Of a stretch of DNA of 64,000 bases, positions 52,180 to 62,990 are shown one piece after another (positions within the stretch are counted from its first letter, which is position 1; each line of letters starts with the position of its first letter). The position numbers and the translations under genes are program-made. The DNA comes from Locusta migratoria (Eukaryota > Arthropoda > Insecta > Orthoptera > Acrididae): NCBI GenBank assembly GCA_026315105.1, contig CM048747.1, positions 279,446,154-279,510,153 on the forward strand, in the 5' to 3' direction. Below the pieces are notes generated by a model. The model was not told the origin of the DNA. It was given only the letters and a program-made list of their open reading frames with translations, and ran no database searches.

Positions 52180-55100
52180 GTTGTGCAAAAGACTTCGTGG
52201 CACATGTGACTTTAAAAGAATCTGCAGTTCCAAAATTTCGTAAAGCTAGACCAGTGCCTATCGCATTGCGTGATTCAGTTGCCGAAGAACTTAAACGTTG
52301 GCAAGATAGTGGGGTGATTTCTCCTGTTTCTGCGAGTCAGTGGGCCTCGCCTATAGTAATTATACCCAAGCCGTCAGGAAAACTTCGTCTCTGTGCGGAC
52401 TTCAAATCAACAGTGAACAGTCAAACAATTGTAGACACTTACCCTCTGCCCAGACCTGAGGAACTGATGGACAAATTAGGACAGTCTCGATTCTTTTCTA
52501 AGATTGATTTAGCAGAGGCATACTTACAGATTCCGCTTGATGACGAGTCAAAAAAGTTTTTCGTCATTAATACTCACATGGGCCTTTTTCAATTTCAACG
52601 CCTACCCTTTGGCAGTTCTTCCGCCCCCGCTATTTTTCAGCGTTTTTTGGAACAGCTGACAGTTTCTGTACCGTGTTGTTCGAACTATTTAGATGATATT
52701 GTGGTATCCGGACGTACAGTTGAAGAACATTTAGCAAACCTGGAGTGCCTTTTCAAAGTGTTGACTGCAGCAGGTCTACGTTGTAATAAAGCAAAGTGTT
52801 CGTTTTTTCAAACTGAAATAGAGTACCTAGGCCATGTGATTAATGCCCAAGGAATCCATCCGTTACAGTCACATCTTAGAGCAATCAAAGACTTGCCTCC
52901 TCCTAAGAATGTGCAGGAATTGCAAGCAGTGATGGGAAAGCTTAACTATTATTTCAGGTTTATTCCCAATGCCTCTCAGATTGCAGCTCCACTGCATCAC
53001 TTACGTAGGAAGAATGTTCCTTTTGTATGGTCTAAAGATTGTCAGGTTGCCTTTGACAAACTAAAGTCTGCACTACTCAGTGATGCATGTTTGATTCCCT
53101 TTGACCCACAGAAGCCTGTAGTGTTAGCAGTTGACGCCTCGTCGTACGGTGTGGGTGCAGTTCTGTCACATCGTATTGGATGTCACGATCGTCCTATTGC
53201 CTTTGCATCCAAGCTACTGACGCCGACGCAACAGAATTACAGTCAGATAGAAAAGGAGGCCTTAGCAATCATTTACGGCGTCGCAAAGTTTCATCATTAT
53301 CTCTATGGCAGAAAATTCTATTTGTTGACAGACCACAAGCCTCTCACGTCGTTGTTCTCACCCACAAAGCCAATTCCGCCACGTACGGCACAAAAGCTTC
53401 AGAGATGGTCCTTGATATTGTCAAATTATCAGTATGAGATTTTGTACCGACCTACCACTAAACATGCCAACGCGGACACACTTTCCCGACTTCCGGTTGG
53501 CCAGGATGTATCATTTGATTCTTCAGAAATGGCATGTTGTCAGATAGACTCCAGAGATGCTTCCGCTGTCGCAGACTTTCCTTTGAACTCTCGTCGGGTT
53601 GCACAGGAAACAGCTGCGGATGCAGACCTAAGTGTGGTAGCACGTTTTGTTCGCTCAGGGTGGCCTGCCAGAGCCAAAGACATTGATCGGCCTCTGGTTC
53701 GACGTTATTTTGCACAACGTCATGCATTATCTTTAAGTCAGGGTGTACTGTTGTTGCATACCGACAACGACCAAGCACGAGTGATTGTTCCTCGTTCCCT
53801 GCAACGAGAAGTGTTACGCCTCCTGCATCAAGGACATTGGGGCATTGTTAGGACAAAGCAACTGGCCAGACGTCATTGTACCTGGGTTGGTATGGACGCT
53901 CAGATAGAGAGCATGACATCACAGTGTACAGTTTGTGCGGAGCATCAGGCGGCTCCTTCACAGCGTTTCTCAGACTGGCCACGCCCCAAGGGACCATGGC
54001 AACGTTTACATATTGACTTTGCCGGACCATTCTGTAATACGCGCTGGTTAATTGTTGTAGACGCTTTCAGCAAGTTTCCTTTTGTGATTGCCATGAACTC
54101 AACGACGGCGTCTAGTACAATCAGTGCCTTAACATCAGTGTTTTGCATCGAAGGCTTGCCTGAAACTATCGTCAGTGACAATGGACCTCAGTTTGTTAGT
54201 GCGGAATTTCAACAGTTTTGTCGTGTGAATGGCATTCAGCATATCACCACCGCACCTTTTCACCCTCAGTCCAATGGTGAAGCAGAACGTTTCGTTCGAA
54301 CATTCAAGTCTCACATGGAGAAGATGAAAGGTCAGCACTCCAGGCAGCAAGCTCTTCAAATTTTCCTGTCTACGTATCGGTGCATGCCACGTGACGGCCC
54401 GTCTCCTGCCGAGCTGCTACACGGCCGCCGTCACCGCACTCTCCTTCACCTGCTGCAGCCTCCCACGCACCGAGTCGGTTCGTATGGCGCTACGCGTTTT
54501 CAGGTTTCTACGCCGGTGCTGTACAGGGTGTTTGCTGGAAACAAGAAGAAATGGATGCCGGGCATCATTCAGCGCGTGCTCGGGCGCAATATGTTTGTTG
54601 TACGTTCTTCCACAGGGTCGGAGCTGCGGCGCCACGCAAACCAATTGCGCCTGCACAGGCCGCGCGATCCTGTCTCCGGTTTCTTGATTCCAGACCCAGT
54701 TCACCGCCAGGGAGCACAAACACATCGCTCGTCAACGGGTCCAGCGTCCCCGGACTACGAGATCGTACCGATGGAGATCGACGCGACGCCGCCGCTGTCG
54801 CCGCCGCAGATGACAGCGTCACCGAGAGGGACTCCGGGACCGTGCGTGCCGCCGCCGCCTGGGCCACGCACCTCAGAAGAAGATGACCTGCTCCCTCTGG
54901 GCGGGGGGGTGCGCCCTTCCCCAGGTTTCGGTGGGTTCCCTGGAGGATCGCAAGGCGGATGCCGGGGCGCGGACGGCGTCTCGATCCCAGCCTCAGCTAC
55001 GACGCCCGTCCCACCAGTAACGCCCCCGCCCAGGCCCTCCTCCCAGTGCCGTCGCCGTGGCCCTCAGCCCTACGCCACGACGGCGCGGCGGTTTGGGGGG

Positions 55101-55238
55101 GAGGGGTGTGGTGTCGCACAAGTACAAAGTGCGCGCCACTTACTTTCGCCGCGCGCCGCCATGCACGCACGGCGCGGCGTTCTCACGACGACAGCCACGA
55201 GCGCCCTCTGCGACAACGCCGCTCGTGGCCACCACTGA
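52131..55238 (+). CDS. pol: Pol: reverse transcriptase, RNase H, integrase
   Basis: About 1,035 codons, open from just after a TAA at 52,128, with no ATG at the start (first alternative start TTG at 52,140). Counting from 52,140: RT with LPFGSSSAPAIFQ and catalytic YLDD at 183-186; RNase H with VDASSYGVG (Asp about 332), the IEKEALAI Glu and TDHKPL Asp; integrase zinc finger H563...CTVC; integrase core D626 (HIDFAGP), D680 (SDNGPQF) and E716 (GEAERF), a DD35E spacing. A GPY/F-like basic region follows near NKKKWMPGIIQRVLGRN, then a Pro/Arg-rich tail. The last 44 codons lie in the 3' LTR. No broken catalytic residue is seen. Confidence 0.95.
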   Translation, partial: KQALCDKYSDLFSPELGCAKDFVAHVTLKESAVPKFRKARPVPIALRDSVAEELKRWQDSGVISPVSASQWASPIVIIPKPSGKLRLCADFKSTVNSQTIVDTYPLPRPEELMDKLGQSRFFSKIDLAEAYLQIPLDDESKKFFVINTHMGLFQFQRLPFGSSSAPAIFQRFLEQLTVSVPCCSNYLDDIVVSGRTVEEHLANLECLFKVLTAAGLRCNKAKCSFFQTEIEYLGHVINAQGIHPLQSHLRAIKDLPPPKNVQELQAVMGKLNYYFRFIPNASQIAAPLHHLRRKNVPFVWSKDCQVAFDKLKSALLSDACLIPFDPQKPVVLAVDASSYGVGAVLSHRIGCHDRPIAFASKLLTPTQQNYSQIEKEALAIIYGVAKFHHYLYGRKFYLLTDHKPLTSLFSPTKPIPPRTAQKLQRWSLILSNYQYEILYRPTTKHANADTLSRLPVGQDVSFDSSEMACCQIDSRDASAVADFPLNSRRVAQETAADADLSVVARFVRSGWPARAKDIDRPLVRRYFAQRHALSLSQGVLLLHTDNDQARVIVPRSLQREVLRLLHQGHWGIVRTKQLARRHCTWVGMDAQIESMTSQCTVCAEHQAAPSQRFSDWPRPKGPWQRLHIDFAGPFCNTRWLIVVDAFSKFPFVIAMNSTTASSTISALTSVFCIEGLPETIVSDNGPQFVSAEFQQFCRVNGIQHITTAPFHPQSNGEAERFVRTFKSHMEKMKGQHSRQQALQIFLSTYRCMPRDGPSPAELLHGRRHRTLLHLLQPPTHRVGSYGATRFQVSTPVLYRVFAGNKKKWMPGIIQRVLGRNMFVVRSSTGSELRRHANQLRLHRPRDPVSGFLIPDPVHRQGAQTHRSSTGPASPDYEIVPMEIDATPPLSPPQMTASPRGTPGPCVPPPPGPRTSEEDDLLPLGGGVRPSPGFGGFPGGSQGGCRGADGVSIPASATTPVPPVTPPPRPSSQCRRRGPQPYATTARRFGGEGCGVAQVQSARHLLSPRAAMHARRGVLTTTATSALCDNAARGHH
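55090..55106 (+). other. Polypurine tract
   Basis: GGTTTGGGGGGGAGGGG directly precedes the TG of the 3' LTR and would prime plus-strand synthesis. It lies within the pol frame. Confidence 0.85.
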
Positions 55239-55583
55239 AGGACATCGGGCACTTCGGACTGAGATAGCAACGAGTTAGGACCTTCGTAATCCGATAGGCA
55301 CAAGTGAAGACTTTGCTATTGTACAGGCACTAGGCAGGCCTCTAACAACTATGTATCAACATTCTGCAGTACTATGTAAAAGTTAAGTATTGTTACATTC
55401 TGTGCAATATATATCTCTTTCTAATTTACTCGAGTGTTTATAGTTTCTGGCTGCTCCCCTCCGTACCTGCACCAGCGTGTCGGTCTCATTCCACTCGGCC
55501 ACCGACACCTACGACGAGGCTGGGACACAAAAGCGGCGGTGAAGTTGGGACACAAAAGTGGCGACGAGGATGGGATACAAAAG
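55107..55583 (+). repeat. 3' LTR of the Gypsy element
   Basis: 477 bp, one difference from the 5' LTR. It supplies the pol stop codon at 55,236-55,238. Followed by GAAC (55,584-55,587). Confidence 0.95.
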
Positions 55584-55669
55584 GAACAAATACAATGTAG
55601 CATAGAATTACGTTGCCTTTCTCGTCAGGCATAAGTACGTAAACGCCGAATCCCTGCCTTCAAAGTGTA

Positions 55670-56720
55670 CACTGGTCAAAACAATTAGGGGACCAGTTGA
55701 TATACCTAGTTCCTGAAGAATTTTCATCGACAGAATGAACTAAAATGGTTCAACGCCTTTCTGTCTGTTCTGCGGAGTGGAGACAACCACGTTACGGCAA
55801 CTAAGATAAACAACAGAAAGTTGTTGCAGAGGGAATTGGTGTTGACTTGTGTTTACTATACCAAACGAATTACACAAGCAGTGGTGCTTTCAGATAATGT
55901 AGTGAGCAAGTAGTACAATGCAACAACCACGTGACTTCTCTGAAACTATGGCTTGGTGACTGTCAGGTTTTGGAGTGTCCCAAAATATAATTTCCAGAAC
56001 TTTGACGCGATTTCAGACCACAGGTACTGTTAAAACAAGGCAAGGCCAAGATTTTCCACGGCTAACATCAGCAAGAGATGACCGTTATCTCCGGTTAATA
56101 GCCCATCGACACCGGATGCTGAATGCACTCAGCTGCGACGCATCCTCCAGGCAGCAACAGCACGCGCAACATCAACACAAACAGTCCGAAATTTCAAATG
56201 TTTAAATGTTTGTATAGTCTATGGGACTTAACTACGGGGTCATCAGTCCCTAAACTTACAAACTACTTATGAACTACTTACGAACTAGGACGGCACAAAT
56301 ATCCATGCCCGAGGGGGGATTCGAACCCCCGACCGTAGTGACCGTGCAGACCGTGACTGGAGCGCCTTAGTCTCCTCGGCCACCGCGGCCGGCCCGAAAT
56401 TTCCATCGGGAACGTGGCCTCTTCGCACGGAGGCTAATATGTGTGTCCCATTAAAACAACGACACCGTTTAGCCCGTAGAAACTGGATGGAGGTGCATCA
56501 TAATTGGAGTCGTAACAAATGGAGCTGCATTCTGTTCCCAATGAGTCAAGAATTTGTGTTCAGCTGGACGATCGTCGTTTCCTCGTCTGGAGGGAACATG
56601 GATCTCGGAACATTACTACTTAAGTGCAGGAATCATGGTGGACGAATAATGTGGGCTGGAGTCAATATTAGCGAACGTACGGACCTCATATCGTTCAGAA
56701 ATGCACGTATCTCGCTGTGA
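55670..56720 (+). mobile_element. Tc1-like transposon, 5' part, split by a SINE
   Basis: Starts TA|CACTGGTCAAAACAATTAG, the Tc1-type terminal repeat whose partner is seen in the copy at 5,445-5,724. Frames give RPRFSTANISKR, ARDDRYLRLIAHRHRMLNA and RILQAATARATSTQTVRNF (DNA-binding region), then after the SINE KLDGGASXLES, RICVQLDDRRFLVWRE and NNVGWSQY (catalytic region with the first Asp). Stops and shifts abound. The 3' third and right terminal repeat are absent. Confidence 0.85.
56196..56393 (-). repeat. SINE (main family) in the Tc1 element, 10-bp duplication
   Basis: CCGAAATTTC at 56,186-56,195 and 56,394-56,403. It interrupts the transposase just after the helix-turn-helix region. Confidence 0.95.
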
Positions 56721-57019
56721 CAGGTACTATTTATTTATTTTTCGTTTTAGAATTCAGTTGTGTAAAACATTTTGGATCTCTAATTCGACGTGTTGTGTCA
56801 ATTTTTCTGTATGTGTATGTAGACGAGCTGAAGACCTTATCGACACCTAAGAGCATGGTTGAGTACGTTAGCTGCTTGGAAATCCATTAGTAACTATGGA
56901 GATGACTTTCGAAAAACGGCGCCGTAGCTCTACACAATATGAACAATGAAAGACTACCATCGTCAACTAATAGTGAAGCCAATACTGTAAAAAGAAAAAA
57001 GAATTCTGTAAGTTTCGAA

Positions 57020-57115
57020 CAGAAAAAAAAAAATCTTCCCAGGCATTATTCGAACGACGGACCCGAGGGTTTTAAGCACACGTCGCTACCACGTGAGCTA
57101 CACTGACATTTGCTG
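57020..57115 (-). repeat. tRNA-like SINE fragment
   Basis: Minus: GTGTAGCTCACGTGGTAGCG (A box) and a B-box-like GTCGTTCGAATAATGC, followed by a pyrimidine-rich stretch. The tRNA fold is incomplete. Confidence 0.55.
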
Positions 57116-58080
57116 CAACTGATCTAATTATTGGTACTTACATGTACTTGCGAAACTTCAAAGTCAATTTTCTCGATATTTTTTTAGAGTTGCGTCGAAT
57201 GGCTTTGGCTGATTGTTATTGGAGTTCTGAACTTCAAGAACCATAAGTATGAATAAATTCTAAAATCCAATACCCACGCGGCCTCCTTGTAAGACTGGAG
57301 GAAGTGCCTAGCGTTCTGGCAATCGACCGGACTTACAAAGTGTTATGATTTTATCTATACCTACAGAGTATTTGGTCAGAAATCTAACGCCGTAACGCGA
57401 ACGTAATTCTTACAAAACAGATATTTATAGGCGTTGCAGACAGCCTGGAAGAGCCACATGGAGCTTACATCAGCTGGGTTACGCAGGCCAGGGCCGGCTG
57501 GCTTGGTATTGGATTATGGCGCAACAGGGCGAGGAAGCCCTGGAGCAGGAAGCCGCACCGAGGAGCGCCCAAACACGACACGACACGACACTCCGCCTCG
57601 CCCTCGCACGACAGGCTCCAAAGTCAGGGAAAACCAGCAAAGGAGGCAAGCGGAATTAATGGAACGCGGCAAGCACTGTGAACGAGCGTCGCGCGCGGTT
57701 CCTGTCTGTTTGGAAGAGAAGTACACTCTGCTTCAAGTAGACACGCAACACACTAGTAGCTCCCGACCCATGGACCAGGGACCGCGTCTGGGTCGCGAGC
57801 AGCGTAGCTCTGGGCCGCGGACGCTGCGAACATTAGTGTTTAACCAGTAGGGTGAACAGATTTCCGAAATCAAAATAAGAGATACACATAGGTACCGAAG
57901 AGTGCGAAACCAAATGTTACCTTTACCTGTGGCGTCATCAACATGACGGTTACCCCTTAGAAACTTATACAAAATAAAGACGTTGGTGTCACTCATTATC
58001 ACAGGCATAAACACAAGAATTAATGGACACAAAGTATAGTAAGAAACAAAGGCACTATTCCTCTCCACCCGACCCCCTAA
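57116..58080. other. Unassigned DNA with a GC-rich open frame
   Basis: 57,434-57,850 (+) is open for 138 codons but rich in Arg, Gly, Thr and Pro, with a CACGACACGACACGAC repeat. No domain is recognised, and it may be chance or an old repeat. Confidence 0.3.
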
Positions 58081-58084
58081 GATA

Positions 58085-58720
58085 AATCAATCAAACGTGA
58101 AGGCCGTAAACTTCACAAAATACCTAGGAATTATTATTACTTCAGAATTAAACTGGAAAGAAGACATAGATAATGTCGTGGGAAAGGCGAACCAATGACT
58201 GCGTTTTATTGGCAGAACCCTTAAAACATGCAACGGTACTACTAAAGAGACTGCATACACTACTCTTGTCCGTTCTTTTTTCGAGTATTGCTGCCCAGTG
58301 TGGGATCCTTATCAGTTGGGTTTGACGGAGGACATCGAAAGAGTCCAAAGAAGGGCAGCTCGTTTCGTATTGTCTCGATACAGGGGAGACAGCATTACGG
58401 AAATGATACAGGATCTGGGATGGGAATCATTACAACAAGGGCGCTTATCGCTGCGGCGTGGGCTACTTACGTAATTCCAATCGCCACTATTCTCCTCCGA
58501 ATGCGAAAATATGTTGTTGGCTCCCACTCACATAGGTAGAAATGATCATCAGAATAAAATACGAGAAATCAGAGCTCAAATTAAGGGATTCAGGTGTTCT
58601 GTCTTCCCGCGCGCTATTCGAGAATGGAATGGGAGATAAATGGTATAATGCTGATCCGATGAACCCTCTGCCAGGCATTTAAATGTGATTTGCAGAGTAT
58701 CCCATGTAGATGTAGAAGAG
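58085..58720 (+). mobile_element. LINE family A, 3' part
   Basis: NFTKYLGIIITSELNWKEDI, then TTKETAYTTLVRSFFEYCCP, VWDPYQLGLTEDIERVQRRA, ARFVLSRYRGDSITEMIQDL, LQQGRLSLRRGLLT and RAIREWNGR. Two or three frame breaks. The 3' end is CAGAGTATCCCATGTAGATG. A short tail piece recurs at 58,893-58,922. Confidence 0.9.
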
Positions 58721-59019
58721 GAGAACGCGGCCGGCTATAAGCTAATTTTTTTGCCGTCTTCGCGTTTATAACAGATTTTGGGAGCAATAATTACTTTGGT
58801 ATTGCTACTTGTCACAAATATAACGCGATTTCGATGCCCAATGTCGTTTCTATTCTTCGTTCTCACAAATAGTTAGCTGTTAGGACAGGTGATGTGCAGA
58901 GTATCCTATGTAGATGTAGGTGGACCTGTCTATTTTTGTTTCTCGTATTTACTTTTGACCCTGTCGAAAACACTTCTTTTTTATTAATGTGTGTTGTCTG
59001 CAGGAAGTGCAACTTTCTC

Positions 59020-59500
59020 CTTCTACACCTACATAGATACTCTGCAAGTCACATTGAAGTGCTTTGCAGAGGGTACATCGAACCGTTTTTATGATATTTC
59101 TCTACAGTTCTATTCTCTAAGAGCTCGCAGGAAAAAGGAACATCTAAATCTTTCTGTTTTCGATCTGATTTTTCTTATTTTATTATTATGATCATGTCAT
59201 GTAGCTGGGCGCTAAAAAACATGTTCACATTCTGAAGAGAAATTTGGTGATAGAAACTTCTCAAATAGATCTCGCCGCAACGAATAACGCCTTTCTTTTA
59301 AATAATGATTTCCACACCAACTCGTGCACCTATTTCCGCAACACTCTCTGTCCAGTATCGCGATAGTACAAAACGAGCCGCCTTTCTGTGAACTTTCTCA
59401 AAATCGTCCGTCACACCCACGTGGTGTGGATCCCAAAATGCGCAGCAATACCCCAAAATAGGACCCAGATGTGTAGAGTAAAACAACTGCCACAACATGA
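59020..59500 (-). mobile_element. LINE family A, diverged 3' part
   Basis: Minus: LGPILGYCCAFWDPHHVGVT, then DDFEKVHRKAARFVLSRYWT. The 3' end (CACCTACATAGATACTCTGC) is at 59,022. Confidence 0.85.
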
Positions 59501-60610
59501 AAAGTGTTTAGTTCGTGAAAGCCTAAGAATTAGGGGTTATGTGAGGGGACAAACTACATCTACGGCGGACCTAATGACTAAGACATACCAAGTCAAATGC
59601 TAATACAAAAATGAACTAAACATACTAGTACAACAGAAAGCCAAAAAAAAATACACTACTAATTAAAGAAATACTTACTGTTTTACAACTGTCTGGTGAC
59701 AGGAATTACTTTCGCAGTTTATTTATTTCTCTGTCAGTTATATTTTCATGAGAATGTATGTCATTCAGGAGTTAGGTATTTTCAAATACACTTTTATAAT
59801 AAACACATTAAGTATTCTGAAAATCAGTTCTTGTTCTAATTATGTCCTTCATAATTTCCACACTAAATAAGTTGTTTTGTAGTTCGTAAACTATTTGTGA
59901 TGGAGAACACTCATTCTGCAGCTTCATTAATGCAAGATATGGTTAGCATGAACCATATAAAGGGCTGCAAAGTTTTGCTCCAAATGTCTTCAGATGTAAG
60001 TAAGTTGAAAATGAGATACCAGTTTTTAACAAATCGCTTCACAGTTCTCAGTTAATAAGTTTTCTCCTCACGTATATTTTTACCGTGGTTCACTTCCTCA
60101 AAATGCTGATACTCACATCTTCGTTTCCAGATATTTTCATCAAACTCCAGTAAAGTTTAAGACTTTGCTGAACAGACTTCTAAAGATGAGGATATTTGAG
60201 CTGAATCCAGTTAAATGGTTTCATCACATCAAATGGGTAAGCCCATTTCGCGATATAATCAATTAAAGTGTCGTGAAATGAACTTGAAACGTCCAAATTT
60301 CAGCACGCCTTCTTCTGGCAATAAACTTATTAATGGCTTTATCTTTGTAGTTGAAAAAGCTGCATATTTCATTTAAAGGTATTACGAAGTACCAACTTTA
60401 AGTTAAAGCCTATTTACTTTATTATTTGAATAAGACCACTTTTGTTCTCCATTTCGTTACATTGTACATTACGTAAAAATACTTATTTCAAAATATGTGG
60501 GACAATTAGTAAAAATACGGGACAATATGCGTCCAGTATTTGTTGTGTCGCGAAACGGGACACTTAGGCTACATAACGGACGATCCAGTGGTCATTAGAG
60601 ATGAAGCACA
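59500..60610. other. AT-rich unassigned DNA
   Basis: GGGACA phrases near 60,490-60,560 (GGGACAATTAGTAAAAATAC, GGGACACTTAGG) resemble the edge of an old DNA transposon, but I cannot place the other end. Confidence 0.3.
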
Positions 60611-60614
60611 CGCT

Positions 60615-60760
60615 CGGGTTGATTTTTTTCGTATGGGGAAGGAAATCGACTTACCCTTTGAAAGGAACCGTCCCGGTATTTGCCGGAGTAATTTAGGAAA
60701 ATCACCGAAGATCTAAATCAGGATGGACTTCGTACAATCGCCGTCCTCCCGCTGTAACAC
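60615..60760 (-). repeat. SINE fragment, GAGCGAGGTGGCG family
   Basis: Minus: CCATCCTGATTTAGATCTTC, GGTGATTTTCCTAAAT, GCCGGGA-like body. Same family as 5,459-5,704. Confidence 0.7.
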
Positions 60761-60889
60761 AATTCAATGGTATGGTCTGTCAAGTCAAAACCAGTCACTA
60801 ATCTCTTCTTTCAGAGTGCATCTCTGGTTGTATTCTCATGGCATAAACATGTAATATGGCACAATTCGTTCCTAATTTGTCAGGTTGAT

Positions 60890-61875
60890 ACTTTCCACAT
60901 CCACATCTATATGTACATATGTGCTCTGGAAATCACATTAGGTGCATGGTAGAAGGTTCATCGAACCATTCTCTAATAGCGCGCGGGAAAGAGGAAGAAC
61001 TAAATCTTTCCGTTTTAAATATGATTTATTTTATTATGATGATCATGTCTCCCTATGTAGGTGGATGCTAAAAAAATATGTTCGCATTCGGACAAGAAAG
61101 TTGGTGAAAGAAATTCAGCAAATAGATCTCGCCGTGAAGAATACTTTTAATGATTTCCACCACAACTCTTGCATCGTTTCTTTTACACTCTCAACCCCTG
61201 TGTCGCGATACGAGATGCCCTTCTCTGACTTTCTCTAAATCGTCCGTCAGTGCCACCTGGTGTGGATTCCACAATGCGCAGCAATACTCCACAAAATAGG
61301 GCAGACAAGTGTAATGTAGGTAGTTTCTTTAGTAGAACTGTTGCAACTTCTGTGTTCTGCCAATGAAACGCTTTCTACGGTTCATCATCCCCCCCCCCCC
61401 CCCCCCCAATATGTGCTATGTTTTCTTTCCTATTTAAATCGTGCGTAATTGTAATTCCTAGGTATTTAGCTGAATTTACTGGCTTTAAATTTGACTGATT
61501 TATCGTGTAAATGAAGTTTAACTGATTTCTTTCAATGCTCAAATGGAAGACTTCACACTTTTTCATTATTTTGGGTCATCTTCAGATTTTCACAGCTTGC
61601 AGATATCTTATCTACATCTTTGCTTTTGATCTTCTGGAAACTTTAAAAACCGATAAACGACACCATCATCCACGAACACTCTAAGAAAGCTGCTCAGATT
61701 TTCTCACAAATCTAAACGATAGTTTCCCTTTAATGCTTCCTTGAGAAAAGCCAAATATCGCTTCTGTCTCACTTGATGACTTTCCGTCAATCACTACCAA
61801 CTGTGTGCTTTCTGAGAGGAAATCATGAATCCAAACGCATAACTGAGACGTTATTTCTTAAAGATGCAATAATAT
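60890..61875 (-). mobile_element. LINE family A, RT part to 3' end
   Basis: Minus, from high to low coordinates: QLCVWIHDFLSESTQLVVID, GKSSSETEAIFGFSQGS (RT motif region), then MKKCEVFHLSIERNQLNFIY and NSAKYLGITITHDLNRKENI. The 3' end lies near 60,895. A C tract of 19 bases at 61,389-61,407 interrupts the frame. Confidence 0.8.
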
Positions 61876-62145
61876 ATGGATGTTACAGTATCATTTTAAG
61901 CATGATGTTGGGTGCTGGCTCTGTGGTGGAAAGATGGAACCATACTTTAATAACTCCACTTGTACGTTGTTTAGGTCGAGTTTTATATTTGGAAAATTTA
62001 GTGAAATTTGTTAATTTACTTACTACGTCTGTATGGCCGCTTTTTTGTGGCTAATTTTCATATGGTTCATCTACGTTAGTGTTACAGGACTATTCATCGA
62101 ACTTTGTCAGAGGTTGTATTTATACGCCGAATTTATAAGATCACA

Positions 62146-62182
62146 GATGACCAGCATCGATGTTTTCACATATCTTCAGATC
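62146..62182 (-). ncRNA. Hammerhead-like motif, degenerate
   Basis: Minus: GAT, CTGAAGA, T, ATGT/ACAT hairpin with loop GAAA, then GATG in place of GAAA, CTGG, TC, ATC. GAT/ATC could be stem I. The mutated GAAA should abolish activity. Confidence 0.35.
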
Positions 62183-62675
62183 AACACTTATAAATAAAAT
62201 CTGTAAAACAATAGACCTAATGTTACTTCTTGAATTGATTTTACATGGAATATTTACAAGTGATGATATATATATGTAACAGTTGGAAGAAAAGAAATAT
62301 ATCACCAACTGTGATTATTATAATTGTACATTTGTCACAAAACGTTCTTATTTGTATCTGAAGTTACTATACTGAATAATGGTAAATCAATAAAATATTT
62401 TAAAAACCATGAAAAGCAAATGTGGTGCCTCTTCTAAAAACATTCTAGTTAGGCTTTAAGTTTGTTTCAAAAAAACAAAATTTAAGCATTTATTGATTGT
62501 ATGGTAATTTTATGGCCCTGAACCCACAACTGCATCTGTACAAGCTGGCAATACTGATAGTAAATAATTGTTTCAAATAGATACTATTTTGTATCAGGGA
62601 ATACCTGCCATAGATTGCCAAGAACTTCAAAATCAAACTTTATTTCTTGTACCAATTACAACAAACATGGCAGAT

Positions 62676-62707
62676 GACCTGTTTCGATGTTGTCACATCA
62701 TCTTCAA
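62676..62707 (-). ncRNA. Hammerhead-like motif
   Basis: Minus: TTGAAGA, T, GATG/CATC hairpin with loop TGACAA, GAAA, CAGG, TC. Stem II is perfect; the first core base is T instead of C. Confidence 0.45.
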
Positions 62708-62814
62708 ATCAACATTTTTTAAATAAAATCTGTAATATAATAGAACTAATGTCACCACCTGAATTCATTTTACATATAATATTACTAAGTAATAATATAT
62801 AATTAACAATTGGA

Positions 62815-62990
62815 AGCCGCGATTGAGTGACCGAGCGTTCTAAGGCACCTTGCTGCGGAACGCACGGCTGCTCGCCGTCGGAGATTCGAGTCCTCCCTCG
62901 GACATGCGTGTGTGTTTGTCCTTAGGTTAGTTTATGTAGGGACTGATAACTATAGAAGTCCCGTACATTTACAAAAATTTGAACATTTGA
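62815..62990 (+). repeat. SINE variant B
   Basis: Head GCCGCGATTGAGTGACCGAG, B box GGAGATTCGAGTCCTCC, shortened tail ending at GAACATTTGA. It interrupts the second Penelope-like repeat. Confidence 0.85.

Larger units (their letters stand above)
49533..55583 (+). mobile_element. Complete Ty3/Gypsy LTR retrotransposon (mag / K02A2.6-like)
   Basis: A 6.05-kb element with two 477-bp LTRs, 4-bp duplication GAAC, primer binding site, gag-protease frame, pol frame and purine tract. The order is gag, protease, RT, RNase H, integrase, as in Metaviridae; no envelope frame is seen. The CPQC...CYQCGKSGHVQSVC knuckle pair and the LPFGSSSAPAIFQRF RT phrase suggest the mag/K02A2.6 group. Both frames look intact, and the LTRs are almost identical, so the insertion is very recent and perhaps competent. 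Confidence 0.95.

Noticed and set aside
54391..54886. Small frames within the pol tail as an envelope or accessory gene
   Set aside because: They overlap the Pro-rich end of pol in other frames and have no signal peptide, membrane segment or splice signal.
57434..57850. 138-codon Arg/Gly-rich frame as a gene
   Set aside because: No start context, domain or splice signals; the repeats within it suggest chance openness of GC-rich DNA.
9230..62990. Dispersed SINEs as a CRISPR-like array
   Set aside because: Copies are about 200 bp, in both orientations, irregularly spaced and flanked by different target duplications; the genome is eukaryotic.
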